Below, in pieces: positions 16,316 to 25,373 of a stretch of DNA of 64,000 nt (the first letter of the stretch is position 1; the number at the start of each line of letters is the position of its first letter). Under the pieces are notes generated by a model. That model worked only from the letters and a program-made list of their open reading frames with translations. It was not told where the DNA came from and searched no databases. This stretch comes from Salinibacterium sp. UTAS2018. Lineage in GTDB: Bacteria > Actinomycetota > Actinomycetes > Actinomycetales > Microbacteriaceae. The stretch lies in assembly GCF_004118935.1 (NCBI RefSeq), contig NZ_CP035375.1, positions 1,116,001 through 1,180,000 on the forward strand. The letters are read 5' to 3'. Made by a program: the position numbers and the translations under genes.

Positions 16316-17362
16316 TTAATTCTGCGCTACAGCGTCGGCAATTGCACTGCCGATTTCAGACGTGGACCGTGCGGTGTCGCCACGGGCGCCGAGATCGGCC
16401 TGCACGGCCGCCGTGACCTTGGCCGCGGCATCCGTGTGACCGGACTGTGAGAGCAGCAATGCAATCGACAGGATTGCCGCCGTGGGATCAGCGAGTTGTT
16501 TGCCCGCAATGTCGGGCGCTGAGCCATGAACCGGCTCGAACATGGAGGGGAATTCCCCGCTCGGGTTCAAGTTGCCGGAGGCGGCCAAACCAATGCCGCC
16601 GCTGATGGCTGCTGCGAGGTCTGTGAGGATGTCACCGAAAAGGTTGTCGGTGACGATAACGTCAAATCTACTCGGATTTGTGACGAGGTAAATAGTCGCC
16701 GCATCGACATGCATGTAATCGACTTCAACCTCGGGGAACTCTGCCGCCACCCGGTCGACCGTCGTCTGCCACAAACCGCCCGCGTGAACGAGCACGTTGG
16801 TCTTGTGCACGAGCGTGACCTTCTTGCGGTCGCGCTCCATCGCGTGAGCGAATGCGAAGCGCACAACGCGCTCGACACCGAACGCTGTGTTGATCGAGAC
16901 CTCGGTGGCGATCTCGTGCGGTGTACCGGTGCGGATGCGCCCGCCGTTACCCACGTAGGGGCCTTCGGTGCCCTCGCGCACAACCACAAAGTCGACGGCG
17001 CCGGGGTTAGCCAGCGGCGACGTGACACCGGGGAAAATTGTGGTGGGGCGCAGGTTCACGTGATGATCGAGCGCAAAACGCAGCTTCAGCAGCAGACCTC
17101 GCTCGATGATGCCGCCCGTGAGGCGAGGGTCGCGCGGGTCTCCCCCGACTGCTCCCAGCAGGATCGCGTCGTACTTCGCGAGTTCTGCGATGTCGGAGTC
17201 TTCAAGGATGGTGCCCGACTCCAGGTAGTGAGCGGCGCCAAAGGGGAACTCAGTGGGGGCGACATCCACCCCCGTTGCTTTCAGAACCTTGAGGGCCTCG
17301 GCCACAACTTCGGGCCCAATTCCATCACCGGGAATGACTGCAAGCTTGATCTGAGAAGGCAT
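16316..17362 (-). CDS. leuB: 3-isopropylmalate dehydrogenase
   Basis: A 348-residue NAD-dependent enzyme of leucine synthesis that oxidises and decarboxylates 3-isopropylmalate. Family features are [20 protein letters not shown] at the N terminus, the substrate segment [19 protein letters not shown], the catalytic tyrosine in [13 protein letters not shown], the lysine in [14 protein letters not shown], and the metal-binding [18 protein letters not shown] contacts lie in [13 protein letters not shown]. The ATG at 17362 gives the expected N terminus. It is the first gene of the minus-strand run through ilvE, FAH and gltX. The 145 bases upstream, up to the divergent DUF6458 gene, must hold its promoter, but I could not pick one with confidence. 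Confidence 0.96.
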   Translation of the reverse strand: MPSQIKLAVIPGDGIGPEVVAEALKVLKATGVDVAPTEFPFGAAHYLESGTILEDSDIAELAKYDAILLGAVGGDPRDPRLTGGIIERGLLLKLRFALDHHVNLRPTTIFPGVTSPLANPGAVDFVVVREGTEGPYVGNGGRIRTGTPHEIATEVSINTAFGVERVVRFAFAHAMERDRKKVTLVHKTNVLVHAGGLWQTTVDRVAAEFPEVEVDYMHVDAATIYLVTNPSRFDVIVTDNLFGDILTDLAAAISGGIGLAASGNLNPSGEFPSMFEPVHGSAPDIAGKQLADPTAAILSIALLLSQSGHTDAAAKVTAAVQADLGARGDTARSTSEIGSAIADAVAQN

Positions 17363-17507
17363 GTAAATACAGTACCGCTGCGGGGCTGGTTGCGGCGTCG
17401 AACTGCACCGTAGTCGCATCCACTTCGAGTTCCGGGCGCTATGCCGCCCGGACTTTTCTGAACGTTACCTGATTGCACGCTGGATTAGAGGCGCTAAAAT
17501 TGGGCTT

Positions 17508-17765
17508 ATGAGTATTGGAACCGGAATTGTCCTTGTCGTTATCGGCGCGATTCTTACTTTCGCGCTCGATTTCCAAGTCGAAGGAGTCAACCTTGACCTC
17601 ATCGGCTACATCCTGATGGGCGCCGGAGTCGTCACGTTCATCATCGGTCTCGTGCTGACGCTGCGCAATCGCACGTCAGTCACGACCGTGCACAACGGTA
17701 CCGACGGAGCGAATGGCTCCGTGAGCGAGCGTCGCACCTCGACGCGATCAGACGAAACTTTCTAA
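17508..17765 (+). CDS. DUF6458 family small membrane protein
   Basis: The protein has 85 residues with two transmembrane helices (GTGIVLVVIGAILTFAL and LIGYILMGAGVVTFIIGLVL) linked by DFQVEGVNLD. A short hydrophilic tail rich in Thr, Ser and Arg follows. The helix-DFxVxxVNLDxIGxILM pattern is the hallmark of DUF6458, common in Actinobacteria and of unknown function. It stands alone between divergent leuB and convergent serA. A shared strong terminator follows. Confidence 0.85.
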   Translation: MSIGTGIVLVVIGAILTFALDFQVEGVNLDLIGYILMGAGVVTFIIGLVLTLRNRTSVTTVHNGTDGANGSVSERRTSTRSDETF

Positions 17766-17787
17766 CAGCCGCAACGTTCAACGCACG

Positions 17788-17822
17788 AAAGGCGCGTCCC
17801 GATTGCTCGGGGCGCGCCTTTC
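17788..17822. terminator. bidirectional terminator between DUF6458 gene and serA
   Basis: AAAGGCGCG-T-CCCGA and TCGGG-G-CGCGCCTTT form a 14-bp stem with one internal mismatch around a TTGC loop. It sits between convergent genes, so it can serve both, with A/T ends on both strands. Confidence 0.85.
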
Positions 17823-17857
17823 GCGTTGCTCACACCAAGATGGTGCGAACGAAGTGA

Positions 17858-19450
17858 CTACGCGTCGACGATGTCGATCGCGTGCACGTAGCGAGCGTCA
17901 ATGCGCTCCCCGACGGTCGCGAGCACATCCGCGGATGCCTGCGAGTCGACCGTGAGCACGGAGAGGGCGTTGCCGCCTTCGCTTTCACGCGCGATCTGCA
18001 TGCCGGCGATGTTGATGTTGGCGTCGCCGAATTCTTTACCGAAGACGGCAACGATTCCGGTGCGGTCTTCGTACATCATGACGATGAGGTGGTCCGCGAG
18101 CGGAACCTCGATGTCGTAGCCGTTGATCTCAACGATCTTCTCGAGCTGTTTGTTACCGACCAGGGTTCCTGAGACGGAAACCTGCGAGCCGTCAGCAAGC
18201 GAACCACGGATGGTCAGCAGATTGCGGTATTCGGAGCTCACGGCATCCGTAATCAAACGAACCGTGAGACCACGCTGGTCAGCGAGCAACGGGGCGTTGA
18301 CGTAGCTGACTGTCTCGGACACCACGTTAGTGAAGATGCCCTTGAGCGCGGCAAGCTTGAGCACGTTGACATCGTGTTCGACGATCTCGCCGCGAACCTC
18401 GATGTCGACGTTGGTGACGGGGCTGTCGGAAAGACCCGAGAAGACCTGGCCGAGTTTTTCCATGAGCGGGATGCCGGGGCGCACGGTCTGGTGAATGACT
18501 CCACCAGCAACGTTCACGGCGTCGGGCACGAGCTCTCCACCGAGGGCAAGACGAACAGACTTGGCTACCGAAACGCCAGCCTTCTCTTGCGCTTCAGCGG
18601 TCGAAGCACCGAGGTGAGGCGTGACGATGGTGTTCTCGAGATCGAGAAGCGGCGACCCCGTGGGCGGCTCGCTCACGAACACGTCGAGGCCAGCGCCGGC
18701 AATGCGACGCGACTTGAGGGCCGTGTAGAGAGCGTCTTCGTCGACGAGGCCACCACGGGCAACGTTGACGATGTACGCGCTCGACTTCATACGAGCAAAC
18801 TGCTCGGTCGAAATCATGCCCGTAGTTTCGGGCGTCTTCGGCATGTGGATCGTGATGAAGTCCGAACGCTCGAGCAGCTCATCGAGCGACACGAGCGTAA
18901 CGCCCATCTGCTGCGCGCGAGCGGCCGTGACGTAGGGGTCGTAGGCAATGATGCTCGTGCCGAAGGCCTGCATCCGCTCGGTGATGAGACCACCGATACG
19001 GCCGAGACCGATGATGCCGATCGTCTTCTCGAAGAGTTCGGTACCGGAGTACTGCGAGCGCTTCCACTGCCCCTGCGCGAGAGCGCTGGAGGCGGCCGGA
19101 ATGTGACGCGCGAGGCTCAAAATGTGCCCGACGGTCAGCTCGGCAGCCGAGATGATGTTGGAGGTAGGAGCATTCACGACCATGACACCGGCAGCGGTAG
19201 CCGCCTTGATGTCCACGTTGTCGAGGCCAACACCGGCGCGAGCAATGACCTTCAGGCCAGGCGCGGCCGCGAGAGCATCGGCATCCATTTGGGTCGCAGA
19301 GCGGATGAGAACGGCCTGCGCGTCCGAGAGCGCAGACTTCAGTGCGTCACGGTCAGTGCCGTCCACATTTCGAATCTCAAAGTCGGGCCCGAGAGCGTCG
19401 ACTGTTGCGGGGGAAAGTTCTTCGGCGATCACGACGATCGGCTTAGCCAC
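17858..19450 (-). CDS. serA: D-3-phosphoglycerate dehydrogenase (long, ACT-containing form)
   Basis: A 530-residue enzyme catalysing the first step of serine synthesis. Domains in order are: the N-terminal part of the substrate domain (VVIAEELSPATVDALG); the NAD Rossmann domain with IGIIGLGRIGGLITERM; catalytic residues in VARGGLVDEDALYTAL and the histidine of TPHLGASTAEAQEKAG; an allosteric substrate-binding domain (about 315-450); and a C-terminal ACT domain beginning DHLIVMMYEDRTGIVAVFG. This is the long actinobacterial type, in which serine feedback acts through the ASB and ACT domains. The gene is transcribed alone, towards the terminator shared with the DUF6458 gene. Confidence 0.97.
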   Translation of the reverse strand: MAKPIVVIAEELSPATVDALGPDFEIRNVDGTDRDALKSALSDAQAVLIRSATQMDADALAAAPGLKVIARAGVGLDNVDIKAATAAGVMVVNAPTSNIISAAELTVGHILSLARHIPAASSALAQGQWKRSQYSGTELFEKTIGIIGLGRIGGLITERMQAFGTSIIAYDPYVTAARAQQMGVTLVSLDELLERSDFITIHMPKTPETTGMISTEQFARMKSSAYIVNVARGGLVDEDALYTALKSRRIAGAGLDVFVSEPPTGSPLLDLENTIVTPHLGASTAEAQEKAGVSVAKSVRLALGGELVPDAVNVAGGVIHQTVRPGIPLMEKLGQVFSGLSDSPVTNVDIEVRGEIVEHDVNVLKLAALKGIFTNVVSETVSYVNAPLLADQRGLTVRLITDAVSSEYRNLLTIRGSLADGSQVSVSGTLVGNKQLEKIVEINGYDIEVPLADHLIVMMYEDRTGIVAVFGKEFGDANINIAGMQIARESEGGNALSVLTVDSQASADVLATVGERIDARYVHAIDIVDA

Positions 19451-19582
19451 AGATCTGATCCTTCAATTCGCGGGGACTTCGCGCTAACACAACGAAGGCT
19501 GCTGGAGTAGACAACTACTGCAACTTTAGCGGCGACGGGACGCCCCCGTTGCCATGTGACAGCGCAGTGCGACGATAGACCC

Positions 19583-19975
19583 ATGACGGATGCCGTACAG
19601 ATCGCCCAGTGGGCATTGCGAATCACTCTCGCGCTCGCGTTTATCGCGGCGGGCGTGAGCCACTTTGTGGCCGCTCCTGCCCGCACGATGCGGGCCATGA
19701 TCCCGCCCGTTTTGCGACACCCCCGCCTGCCCTCCCCGGCGGCTCTCGTGACGATTACCGGACTCTGTGAAATCGCTGGCGGTCTGGGGCTGCTGTGGGA
19801 ACCGGTGCGGTTCATTACCGCGATCGCACTTATCGTGTTTCTAATCGCCGTGTTCCCCGCCAATGCCTACGCGGCCGATCATCCGGATCGCTTCGGAAAG
19901 GCCGCCCTGCCGTTCTGGCCACGATACTTCGGGCAACTCGTGCTGATCGTGCTCGTTCTGCTCGCTGCGCTCTGA
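19583..19975 (+). CDS. DoxX family membrane protein
   Basis: A 130-residue protein with four hydrophobic segments (ALRITLALAFIAAGVSHFV, ALVTITGLCEIAGGLGLLW, RFITAIALIVFLIAVFPAN, YFGQLVLIVLVLLAAL) and the DoxX-typical LAFIAAGVSHF and ITGLCEIAGGLGLL motifs. The proline-asparagine end of helix 3 (FPANAYAA) is also usual. DoxX-like proteins are linked to membrane redox or oxidative-stress functions in mycobacteria, but the role here is unknown. The ATG at 19583 removes nine unconserved upstream residues. It is divergent from serA. Confidence 0.85.
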   Translation: MTDAVQIAQWALRITLALAFIAAGVSHFVAAPARTMRAMIPPVLRHPRLPSPAALVTITGLCEIAGGLGLLWEPVRFITAIALIVFLIAVFPANAYAADHPDRFGKAALPFWPRYFGQLVLIVLVLLAAL

Positions 19976-20060
19976 TCATCCCGCTCGCCGCGCTCTAAAA
20001 GTAGCCGACGCCGCCCAACGAAATGGTCCACCTCTTCGTCTACCTAGGTAGGAGGAAACA

Positions 20061-20576
20061 ATGATCAAGAAATCAATGTTCGCGAGACTTACGCCGCTAC
20101 TCGCCGTCAGCTTGCTCGCTCTGGCCGCTTGTGCCGGTCCGGCAACTTCGGGTGGCTCTGATGAGCCGCCGCTCGACAGCGGTCCGGGGCTCGGCGAAGA
20201 ACAGACCCCCGGCGACTCCATGCCCGTTGACGGCATCGGCGGCACCTGGATCTATGCCGAAGGCACCGATAGCACTGGCGATCTCACCACGACCGCCGAG
20301 GTCACCATCATGATCACCGACGAGGACATGATGGGCGCTGGGGCCTGCAACAGCTACAGCGCACCCCTCACGGGCGAACCGCAGAATTTCACCGTGAACG
20401 ACCTCGTCTCTACTGAGCGAGCGTGCGCTGAGACCGCGCTGATGGACTTCGACGAACGCTACTTTGCCGCCTTGGCCGTGACGACAACCGCCATACCGAC
20501 CGGCGGCAGTCTTGTACTGCAGGGCGACGGCGTGAATCTCACCTTCCTGCCGTCGAATTCCCTGCCCTTGGGGTAA
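20061..20576 (+). CDS. META-domain lipoprotein
   Basis: A 171-residue lipoprotein with signal peptide MIKKSMFARLTPLLAVSLLALAAC (lipobox LAAC). A Gly/Ser/Pro linker follows, then a single META (HslJ-like) domain from about residue 58 (GGTWIYAEG) to the end. Typical features are GAGACNSYSAPLTGE, the later ERACAETALMDFDERYF, and the final SLVLQGDGVNLTFLP strand. The two cysteines CNSY and ERACAE are conserved in this family and probably pair. A strong GGAGG lies before the ATG. The palindrome CTACCTAGGTAG (20040-20051) overlaps the start of this ribosome-binding site. The 3' end overlaps the convergent TetR gene by 38 bases. Confidence 0.88.
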   Translation: MIKKSMFARLTPLLAVSLLALAACAGPATSGGSDEPPLDSGPGLGEEQTPGDSMPVDGIGGTWIYAEGTDSTGDLTTTAEVTIMITDEDMMGAGACNSYSAPLTGEPQNFTVNDLVSTERACAETALMDFDERYFAALAVTTTAIPTGGSLVLQGDGVNLTFLPSNSLPLG

Positions 20577-21186
20577 TCGCCGAGCCGAGAACGGCGTCAA
20601 GCGAGGCAGCAAGCAGCTCGGTGATCTCCTCATCACTGGCCCGCGCCAGCGCCGGCACCTTCACCACGTAGCGCGCCATCATCAGACCAACGACCTGACT
20701 GCCCACCAGCGCCGCTCTCAGATCGGGCTGGTCAATCTCAAGTTCGCGCGCGATCGGAACCAATAGCCGGTTCGTCAGCAGGGCCCGAATTCGTTCCGCA
20801 GCAAGCGGTTGGCTTGTTGCTGCCCGGATGACGCCCAACATCGTCATTCGCGAGAGCGCGTTGCTCTGCATCCCGATCACAATTCGTGCCAAACGGTGCC
20901 CCAAGGTTTCCTCGCTCGGCACCCGCAGTTCTGCAACGACCTCTCCCGGCGTCAGCGGAAGCTCCACGACGGCAGCAAAGAGAGCTTCCTTCCCACCGAA
21001 ATAGTGGTGGATGAGTTTAGGGTCGACCCCCGCCTTCCGCGCCACTCCGCGCACGCTGACCCGTTCGTAGCCAAGGTCAGCAAACTGCTGTCGCGCCACT
21101 GCTTCGATTTCTTCGCGTGCACCGCTGCCGGCCGCGCTCGCGGCGGGCCGGCGTCCTGCTCGTTTGGGGGAATCTGACGCCGCCAT
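20539..21186 (-). CDS. TetR family regulator of the adjacent MFS exporter
   Basis: A 215-residue protein. After a basic Ala/Gly-rich extension comes the TetR DNA-binding domain: EAVARQQFADLGYERVSVRG, VARKAGVDPKLIHHYFGGKE, then ALFAAVVE. The ligand-binding domain is helical with no fixed motif (LGHRLARIVIGMQSNAL). The gene is divergent from the MFS transporter, and a near-perfect 18-bp palindrome lies at the transporter's predicted transcription start, so it most likely represses the exporter until a ligand binds. ATG 21186 is preferred, with a GTG three codons upstream as an alternative. The 3' end overlaps the META lipoprotein gene. Confidence 0.9.
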   Translation of the reverse strand: MAASDSPKRAGRRPAASAAGSGAREEIEAVARQQFADLGYERVSVRGVARKAGVDPKLIHHYFGGKEALFAAVVELPLTPGEVVAELRVPSEETLGHRLARIVIGMQSNALSRMTMLGVIRAATSQPLAAERIRALLTNRLLVPIARELEIDQPDLRAALVGSQVVGLMMARYVVKVPALARASDEEITELLAASLDAVLGSAITPRAGNSTAGR

Positions 21187-21219
21187 GGGGAACACCTTGT
21201 CGTCTCGTCGTTCACAGTT

Positions 21220-21275
21220 TTGCGGAATTGTCGCCGCATCCGTATTATTTCATCACATGGGGAATTAATTCACCA
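21220..21275 (+). promoter_or_regulatory. MFS promoter with TetR operator candidate
   Basis: TTGCGG (21220-21225) and TATTAT (21243-21248) are separated by 17 bases. At the predicted transcription start lies TGGGGAATTAATTCACCA (21258-21275), an 18-bp palindrome with one mismatched pair and a perfect GAATTAATTC core. This is the natural place for repression by the divergent TetR gene product. Confidence 0.7.
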
Positions 21276-21287
21276 GAGGGAAATACT

Positions 21288-22859
21288 ATGACCAACACCC
21301 CTGCACCATCTGCCACCCACCCGACGCACGGTGCTCACGCAGAACTCAGTCCACTCCGTCGACGGCTGATCCTCATCACTATGGCGCTCTCGCTCATGAC
21401 GGTCATGTCGGCTGTCAGCGGGCTCAACGTGGCCCTGCCGAGCCTCGCCCGCGAGATTGGCGCCACTCAGACCGAGTTGACCTGGATCGTTGACTCCTAC
21501 ACGGTCGTTTTTGCTGGCCTGCTGTTGGCGGCCGGGGCCATCGGGGACCGGTTCGGCCGCAAGGCGATCCTCATCGTAGGACTCAGTATTTTCGGTGCCG
21601 CAGCCGCCGCTGCCACCTTCACAACCGACGCGAACTCACTCATCATCTTGCGTGCCGTCATGGGCATCGGTGCCGCGGGAATCATGCCGACAACTCTTTC
21701 TGTCATCACCACCAGCTTTCCCGACGCCGAGCGCCCCAAAGCGGTCGGCGTGTGGGTGGGAGTCGCTGGCAGCGGAGCAGTACTCGGCCTCTTCGGCACT
21801 GGCTTGCTCCTTGAAGTATTCGAATGGCACTCGTTCTTCTGGCTCAACGTCGTGCTTGCCATCCTGGGAATTGTCGGGGCCGTGCTCGTGGTGCCGCCGA
21901 GCAAAGATGCCATCGCATCCCGCTTCGATACGGTCGGCGCCGTGCTGTCCCTGATCGCGGTCAGCACTCTCGTCTACGGAGTCATCGAGATCGCCGATAC
22001 CGCGGGCGAAGAAGCACTGCCCTTCGTTGTGCTCGGTAGCGGCCTGCTGGCTCTCGTGGCGTTCGTGGTGTGGGAGCGCCGCCACCCCGATCCCCTCCTC
22101 GACCCGCGACTCTTCACCATTCGCGGTTTTTCGGCCGGCAGCCTCACCATCTTCATCCAGTTCTTTGCCGCCTTCGGGTTCTTCTTCACGATGTTGCAAT
22201 ACTTGCAATTCGTCGTCGGCCTCAGCCCGCTGCAGGCCGCCGCGTGCATGCTGCCGATGCCGCTCTCGATGGTTCCGCTCGCGCGACTGGCACCGTCGAT
22301 CGCCGAACGCATCGGCTACCGCAAGGTCGTTCCCGCAGGTCTCGTACTCATGGCAGTGGGATTCGGCATCATGTCGCTGCTGACGGTCGATTTCAACTTC
22401 TTCCATTTCGCCGCTGGCCTCGTCGTGTTTGCCGCCGGAATGGGCTTGGCCGGTACCCCGTCCACGACCGCCATCACCCAATCCCTCCCCCGCGAAAAGC
22501 AGGGTGTCGCCTCTGCCGTCAACGACGTTGCGCGAGAGTTCGGAAGCGCCCTCGGGATCGCGGTGCTCGGCGGCGTCCTCGCCTCGGTCTATCGCACCAC
22601 CGTCAGCGACGCCACGACCCAACTGCCCGCGGATATCGCCGACAAAGTTCAAGAGTCGATCGCCTTTACGCAGTCGCCCATGATCTCCTCGTTGGGGCCC
22701 GCAGCGGATGCCGTGACCGTCGCAGCCCGCGCCGCTTTCGTCGACGCCACGGCCACATCTCTGCTCGTTGCGGCCGCCGCGCTCGTGGTGACGGCGGTTG
22801 CGACCGCAGTCATTGGGCCTCGACATGTGAGAGCGTCAGCGGTCTCCACGCCCGAATGA
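21288..22859 (+). CDS. MFS drug exporter, DHA2 (14-helix) type
   Basis: A 523-residue secondary transporter. The proton-antiporter signature GDRFGRKAILIVGLSIFG follows helix 2 and motif C-like VGVWVGVAGSGAVLGLFGTG is in helix 5. The LTWIVDSYTVVFAGLLLAAG segment is typical of the EmrB/QacA branch. Fourteen hydrophobic segments can be counted, and the C-terminal half contains the DVAREFGSALGIAVLGGV motif common in this subfamily. ATG 21288 is preceded by AGAGGGA. Substrates are probably amphipathic drugs, but the sequence does not specify them. Control by the divergent TetR gene is likely. Confidence 0.93.
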   Translation: MTNTPAPSATHPTHGAHAELSPLRRRLILITMALSLMTVMSAVSGLNVALPSLAREIGATQTELTWIVDSYTVVFAGLLLAAGAIGDRFGRKAILIVGLSIFGAAAAAATFTTDANSLIILRAVMGIGAAGIMPTTLSVITTSFPDAERPKAVGVWVGVAGSGAVLGLFGTGLLLEVFEWHSFFWLNVVLAILGIVGAVLVVPPSKDAIASRFDTVGAVLSLIAVSTLVYGVIEIADTAGEEALPFVVLGSGLLALVAFVVWERRHPDPLLDPRLFTIRGFSAGSLTIFIQFFAAFGFFFTMLQYLQFVVGLSPLQAAACMLPMPLSMVPLARLAPSIAERIGYRKVVPAGLVLMAVGFGIMSLLTVDFNFFHFAAGLVVFAAGMGLAGTPSTTAITQSLPREKQGVASAVNDVAREFGSALGIAVLGGVLASVYRTTVSDATTQLPADIADKVQESIAFTQSPMISSLGPAADAVTVAARAAFVDATATSLLVAAAALVVTAVATAVIGPRHVRASAVSTPE

Positions 22860-22968
22860 GGGAAACCGGGCTCAGTGCACGCTCCCAGAACCCCCAGTTC
22901 ACGGGCAGAGCGGTGTGCCAGACCGTTTTTCGGGGCCACTCTCAGGACCGCAGTGTAACAATCAGATC

Positions 22969-23757
22969 ATGGATCAGCGGTTTAGCCGCCAACTCGCGCT
23001 AACCCACTTTGGCGAGACGGCGCAAAATAATTTGGCGCGCACTCGCGTGCTCGTGATTGGCGCGGGTGGCGTCGGCAGCACGGTCATTCCGTCGCTCGCT
23101 GCCGCCGGCGTTGGCACTGTCGGTGTCATTGACGATGACCGCGTTGAGCTGAGCAATTTGCACCGCCAGCACATCCACCGTCTCTTGGATGTCGGCCACA
23201 AGAAAGTCGTGTCTGCCGTTGAACGCGTCGCTGATCTCAGCCCCGCCACCACGGTCATTGCGATCGATGCCAAGCTCACTCCGCACAACGCTCTGGAGCT
23301 GTTCGCCGACTACGACCTCGTGGTCGATGGCAGCGACAACTTCGCCACTCACTATTTAGCGGCCGATGCCGCGGAGATCACGGGGATTCCGCTCGTGTGG
23401 GGCGTCGCCTGCGAATTCGGCGCTCAAGCGGGAGTGTCTTGGCCTGCCCGTGGCGCAGGATTCCGCGATCTATACCCGCTGCCGCCCGCGACAGCGACCG
23501 TTGATACGAACGTGACGCACGGAATCTTCCCCGGCGCCGTGAGCGTCGTGGCCTCTATCGTGACGAGCGAGGCGATCAAGATCGCAGCACAGATCGGCAC
23601 GACCCTGCTCAACCGAACCACAAACTACGACGCTCTCGCTGGCGAATTCTCTGAGGAACGGTTCGAACGCGCAGCCGATGCCCCTGCGATTACCGAGCTC
23701 GCAGACTATCGCCACTTATTCGCCTACTCACCAGCCGACGAGTGGCCCACGAGCTAG
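22969..23757 (+). CDS. ThiF/MoeB-like E1 adenylyltransferase without the usual cysteines
   Basis: A 262-residue protein of the ThiF/MoeB/HesA superfamily, which adenylates the C terminus of ubiquitin-like sulfur carriers. The nucleotide-binding part is intact: VLVIGAGGVGSTVIPSLAAAG (about 28-48), DDDRVELSNLHRQ, and DLVVDGSDNFATHYLAADAA with the catalytic aspartate. However, the region that normally carries the zinc cysteines and the sulfur-transfer cysteine reads GFRDLYPLPPATATVDTNV, with no cysteine, before HGIFPGAVSVVASIVTSEAIK. There is no rhodanese domain. The carrier partner is not in the window. The enzyme may only adenylate, or may belong to a divergent subgroup. Confidence 0.85.
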   Translation: MDQRFSRQLALTHFGETAQNNLARTRVLVIGAGGVGSTVIPSLAAAGVGTVGVIDDDRVELSNLHRQHIHRLLDVGHKKVVSAVERVADLSPATTVIAIDAKLTPHNALELFADYDLVVDGSDNFATHYLAADAAEITGIPLVWGVACEFGAQAGVSWPARGAGFRDLYPLPPATATVDTNVTHGIFPGAVSVVASIVTSEAIKIAAQIGTTLLNRTTNYDALAGEFSEERFERAADAPAITELADYRHLFAYSPADEWPTS

Positions 23758-23767
23758 ATTCTCAGCA

Positions 23768-24490
23768 CTACTGGTTCGACCAGGTGACGCGATCTTGGAT
23801 AGTCCAGCGCGCCCATTTCGCACGACTGATCGCGATGAGGCCGACCGCAATCGCGATGATGAACGCCGCGATGCCGAGCACGTAGACGAGCACGCCGCCC
23901 CAGCCGTCGGGCCCATTCGGCTCCAAGAAGGGGTACGGAAACCAACCGCCGAGCAGCCCGCGCACGATCGTGAAGGCCAGCCACGCAACCGGGTAGATGA
24001 CCACAATGCGCACGTCGCGCATCCGCAACACCGGTCGTGACGGCGAGAACAGCCAGTCGAGCAGCAAGAACAGCGGCACCCACACGTGAATGACCTCGTT
24101 GGGCCACTGGATGCCCACGTAGCCCTCGTCGGGCAGCCCGCGCAGCAGCACGTTGTAGACGACGGCGGTCACGACCGCATACGAGACGACGGATGCTCGC
24201 AGCACGCCCAGCAGGGACGACTCGCGCTTCAGGCGCACGGCCACCAGCCCGCTCAGCGCAAGAATCACGATGTTGATCAGGCTCGACTGGATCGTGAAGT
24301 AGCTGTAGTACTCCACGGCCACGAAGTCGTTGTGAATCGACTCGTCGATGACCTGGGTCGCAATGCTCGCCAGCACGAGCGTCGAGGCAATGAGCCGCAA
24401 CGCCCCGACGTAGCGAAGAGATTTCGACGGCCCGCCCACAAAGGCGAAGTCTCGGGAGCGGGGGGATTTGCGCTGCGCGTTCGTCGTCAC
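23768..24490 (-). CDS. Pr6Pr family membrane protein
   Basis: A 240-residue protein with six predicted transmembrane helices, including LRLIASTLVLASIATQVI, SSLINIVILALSGLVAV, EVIHVWVPLFLLLDWLF and GVLVYVLGIAAFIIAIAVGLI. The features NDFVAVEYYSYFTIQSSLIN after helix 1, the histidine and tryptophans in IQWPNEVIHVW, and YPVAWLAFTIVRG with WFPYPFLEP are typical of Pr6Pr membrane proteins. That family is named from a FAR-17a/AIG1-like (androgen-induced gene) relationship, and its bacterial function is unknown. It is convergent with the ThiF-like gene, with only 10 bases between the stop codons. Confidence 0.85.
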   Translation of the reverse strand: MTTNAQRKSPRSRDFAFVGGPSKSLRYVGALRLIASTLVLASIATQVIDESIHNDFVAVEYYSYFTIQSSLINIVILALSGLVAVRLKRESSLLGVLRASVVSYAVVTAVVYNVLLRGLPDEGYVGIQWPNEVIHVWVPLFLLLDWLFSPSRPVLRMRDVRIVVIYPVAWLAFTIVRGLLGGWFPYPFLEPNGPDGWGGVLVYVLGIAAFIIAIAVGLIAISRAKWARWTIQDRVTWSNQ

Positions 24491-24536
24491 TCCGACAGAC
24501 TAGTCTGCAGACGCACGATCAACCGAGGAGTTCAGC

Positions 24537-25301
24537 ATGCCGTTCACGGATCACGACGGGAACGAGCTGCGCAGCCTGCCACTGGTCTACCGTCTGGACC
24601 GCGACTTTCAGGTCGCCGAGGCGTTCTGCTGGCGCGACCCACGCCCGGGCGGCCTGGTCATCGAAGTTCCGGCGCATGATCCTGCACTGCCTCCCACCGA
24701 GGGCAACAGCACAGACTTCGCCTCGGTTCCCCCGTTTCTATGGGGGCTCATCGCCAGCTACGGCAAGCAAACTCTCGCCGCGATTCTGCATGACCACCTC
24801 ACTCACCAGACCCGGCTTGCGCCCGCTGATGAGCGACTGGCGCTACGCCGCGTCGCTGACGAAACGTTCCGAGTCGCCCTCGCCGATAGCGGTGTTCACC
24901 AGTTGCGCGCCCGCGTCATGTGGGCAGCCGTCGGCATCGAACGCTACGCCCACCACGGAGGCGTGCTCGGCTGGCTCATCATCGCGCAACTAACGCTTGG
25001 CATTGTGGCGCTAATCGCCGCAGTGGCGCTGGGAGTTGCCGCGCATCCACTCTGGTTCTTGCTCGCCGCCGCGCCCGCCGTACTCGCGATTGTCTGGGGC
25101 AGGAACGCTAATCTCGTGCTCGCCTCGACCTATCTTGGTGCGCTCTACGCTCCCCTAGTCGCCGCCGCCTTCATCGGCTCACGCCTCGAACAGTTCTTGG
25201 CGTTCATCATCTGGGTTGCCTCTGGAACCCCCGGCCCCGCCCCCAAGGCCGAGCCGACCCTGCGCTGGCCCGACCACGGCACGACGCTGCCGCCGCTGTA
25301 G
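24537..25301 (+). CDS. DUF1353 protein with C-terminal membrane helices
   Basis: A 254-residue protein. Residues 1 to about 130 form a DUF1353 domain, with the diagnostic STDFASVPPFLWGLI segment, the AAILHDHLTHQ motif (two histidines and an aspartate) and a basic-acidic helix RLALRRVADETFRVAL. DUF1353 is often phage- or cell-wall-linked, but its activity is not established. Residues about 150-230 add three or four hydrophobic helices (LIIAQLTLGIVALIAAVALG, LWFLLAAAPAVLAIVWG, YLGALYAPLVAAAFIGS). This membrane tail is unusual for the family and would tether the domain to the cytoplasmic membrane. It is divergent from the Pr6Pr gene. Confidence 0.82.
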   Translation: MPFTDHDGNELRSLPLVYRLDRDFQVAEAFCWRDPRPGGLVIEVPAHDPALPPTEGNSTDFASVPPFLWGLIASYGKQTLAAILHDHLTHQTRLAPADERLALRRVADETFRVALADSGVHQLRARVMWAAVGIERYAHHGGVLGWLIIAQLTLGIVALIAAVALGVAAHPLWFLLAAAPAVLAIVWGRNANLVLASTYLGALYAPLVAAAFIGSRLEQFLAFIIWVASGTPGPAPKAEPTLRWPDHGTTLPPL

Positions 25302-25373
25302 TTCACGGGGCACGCGGCTCGCCAGCACGACTGTGCCCGCGCCCACGCCCCGACTGCCGCCACTCCCTAACGA

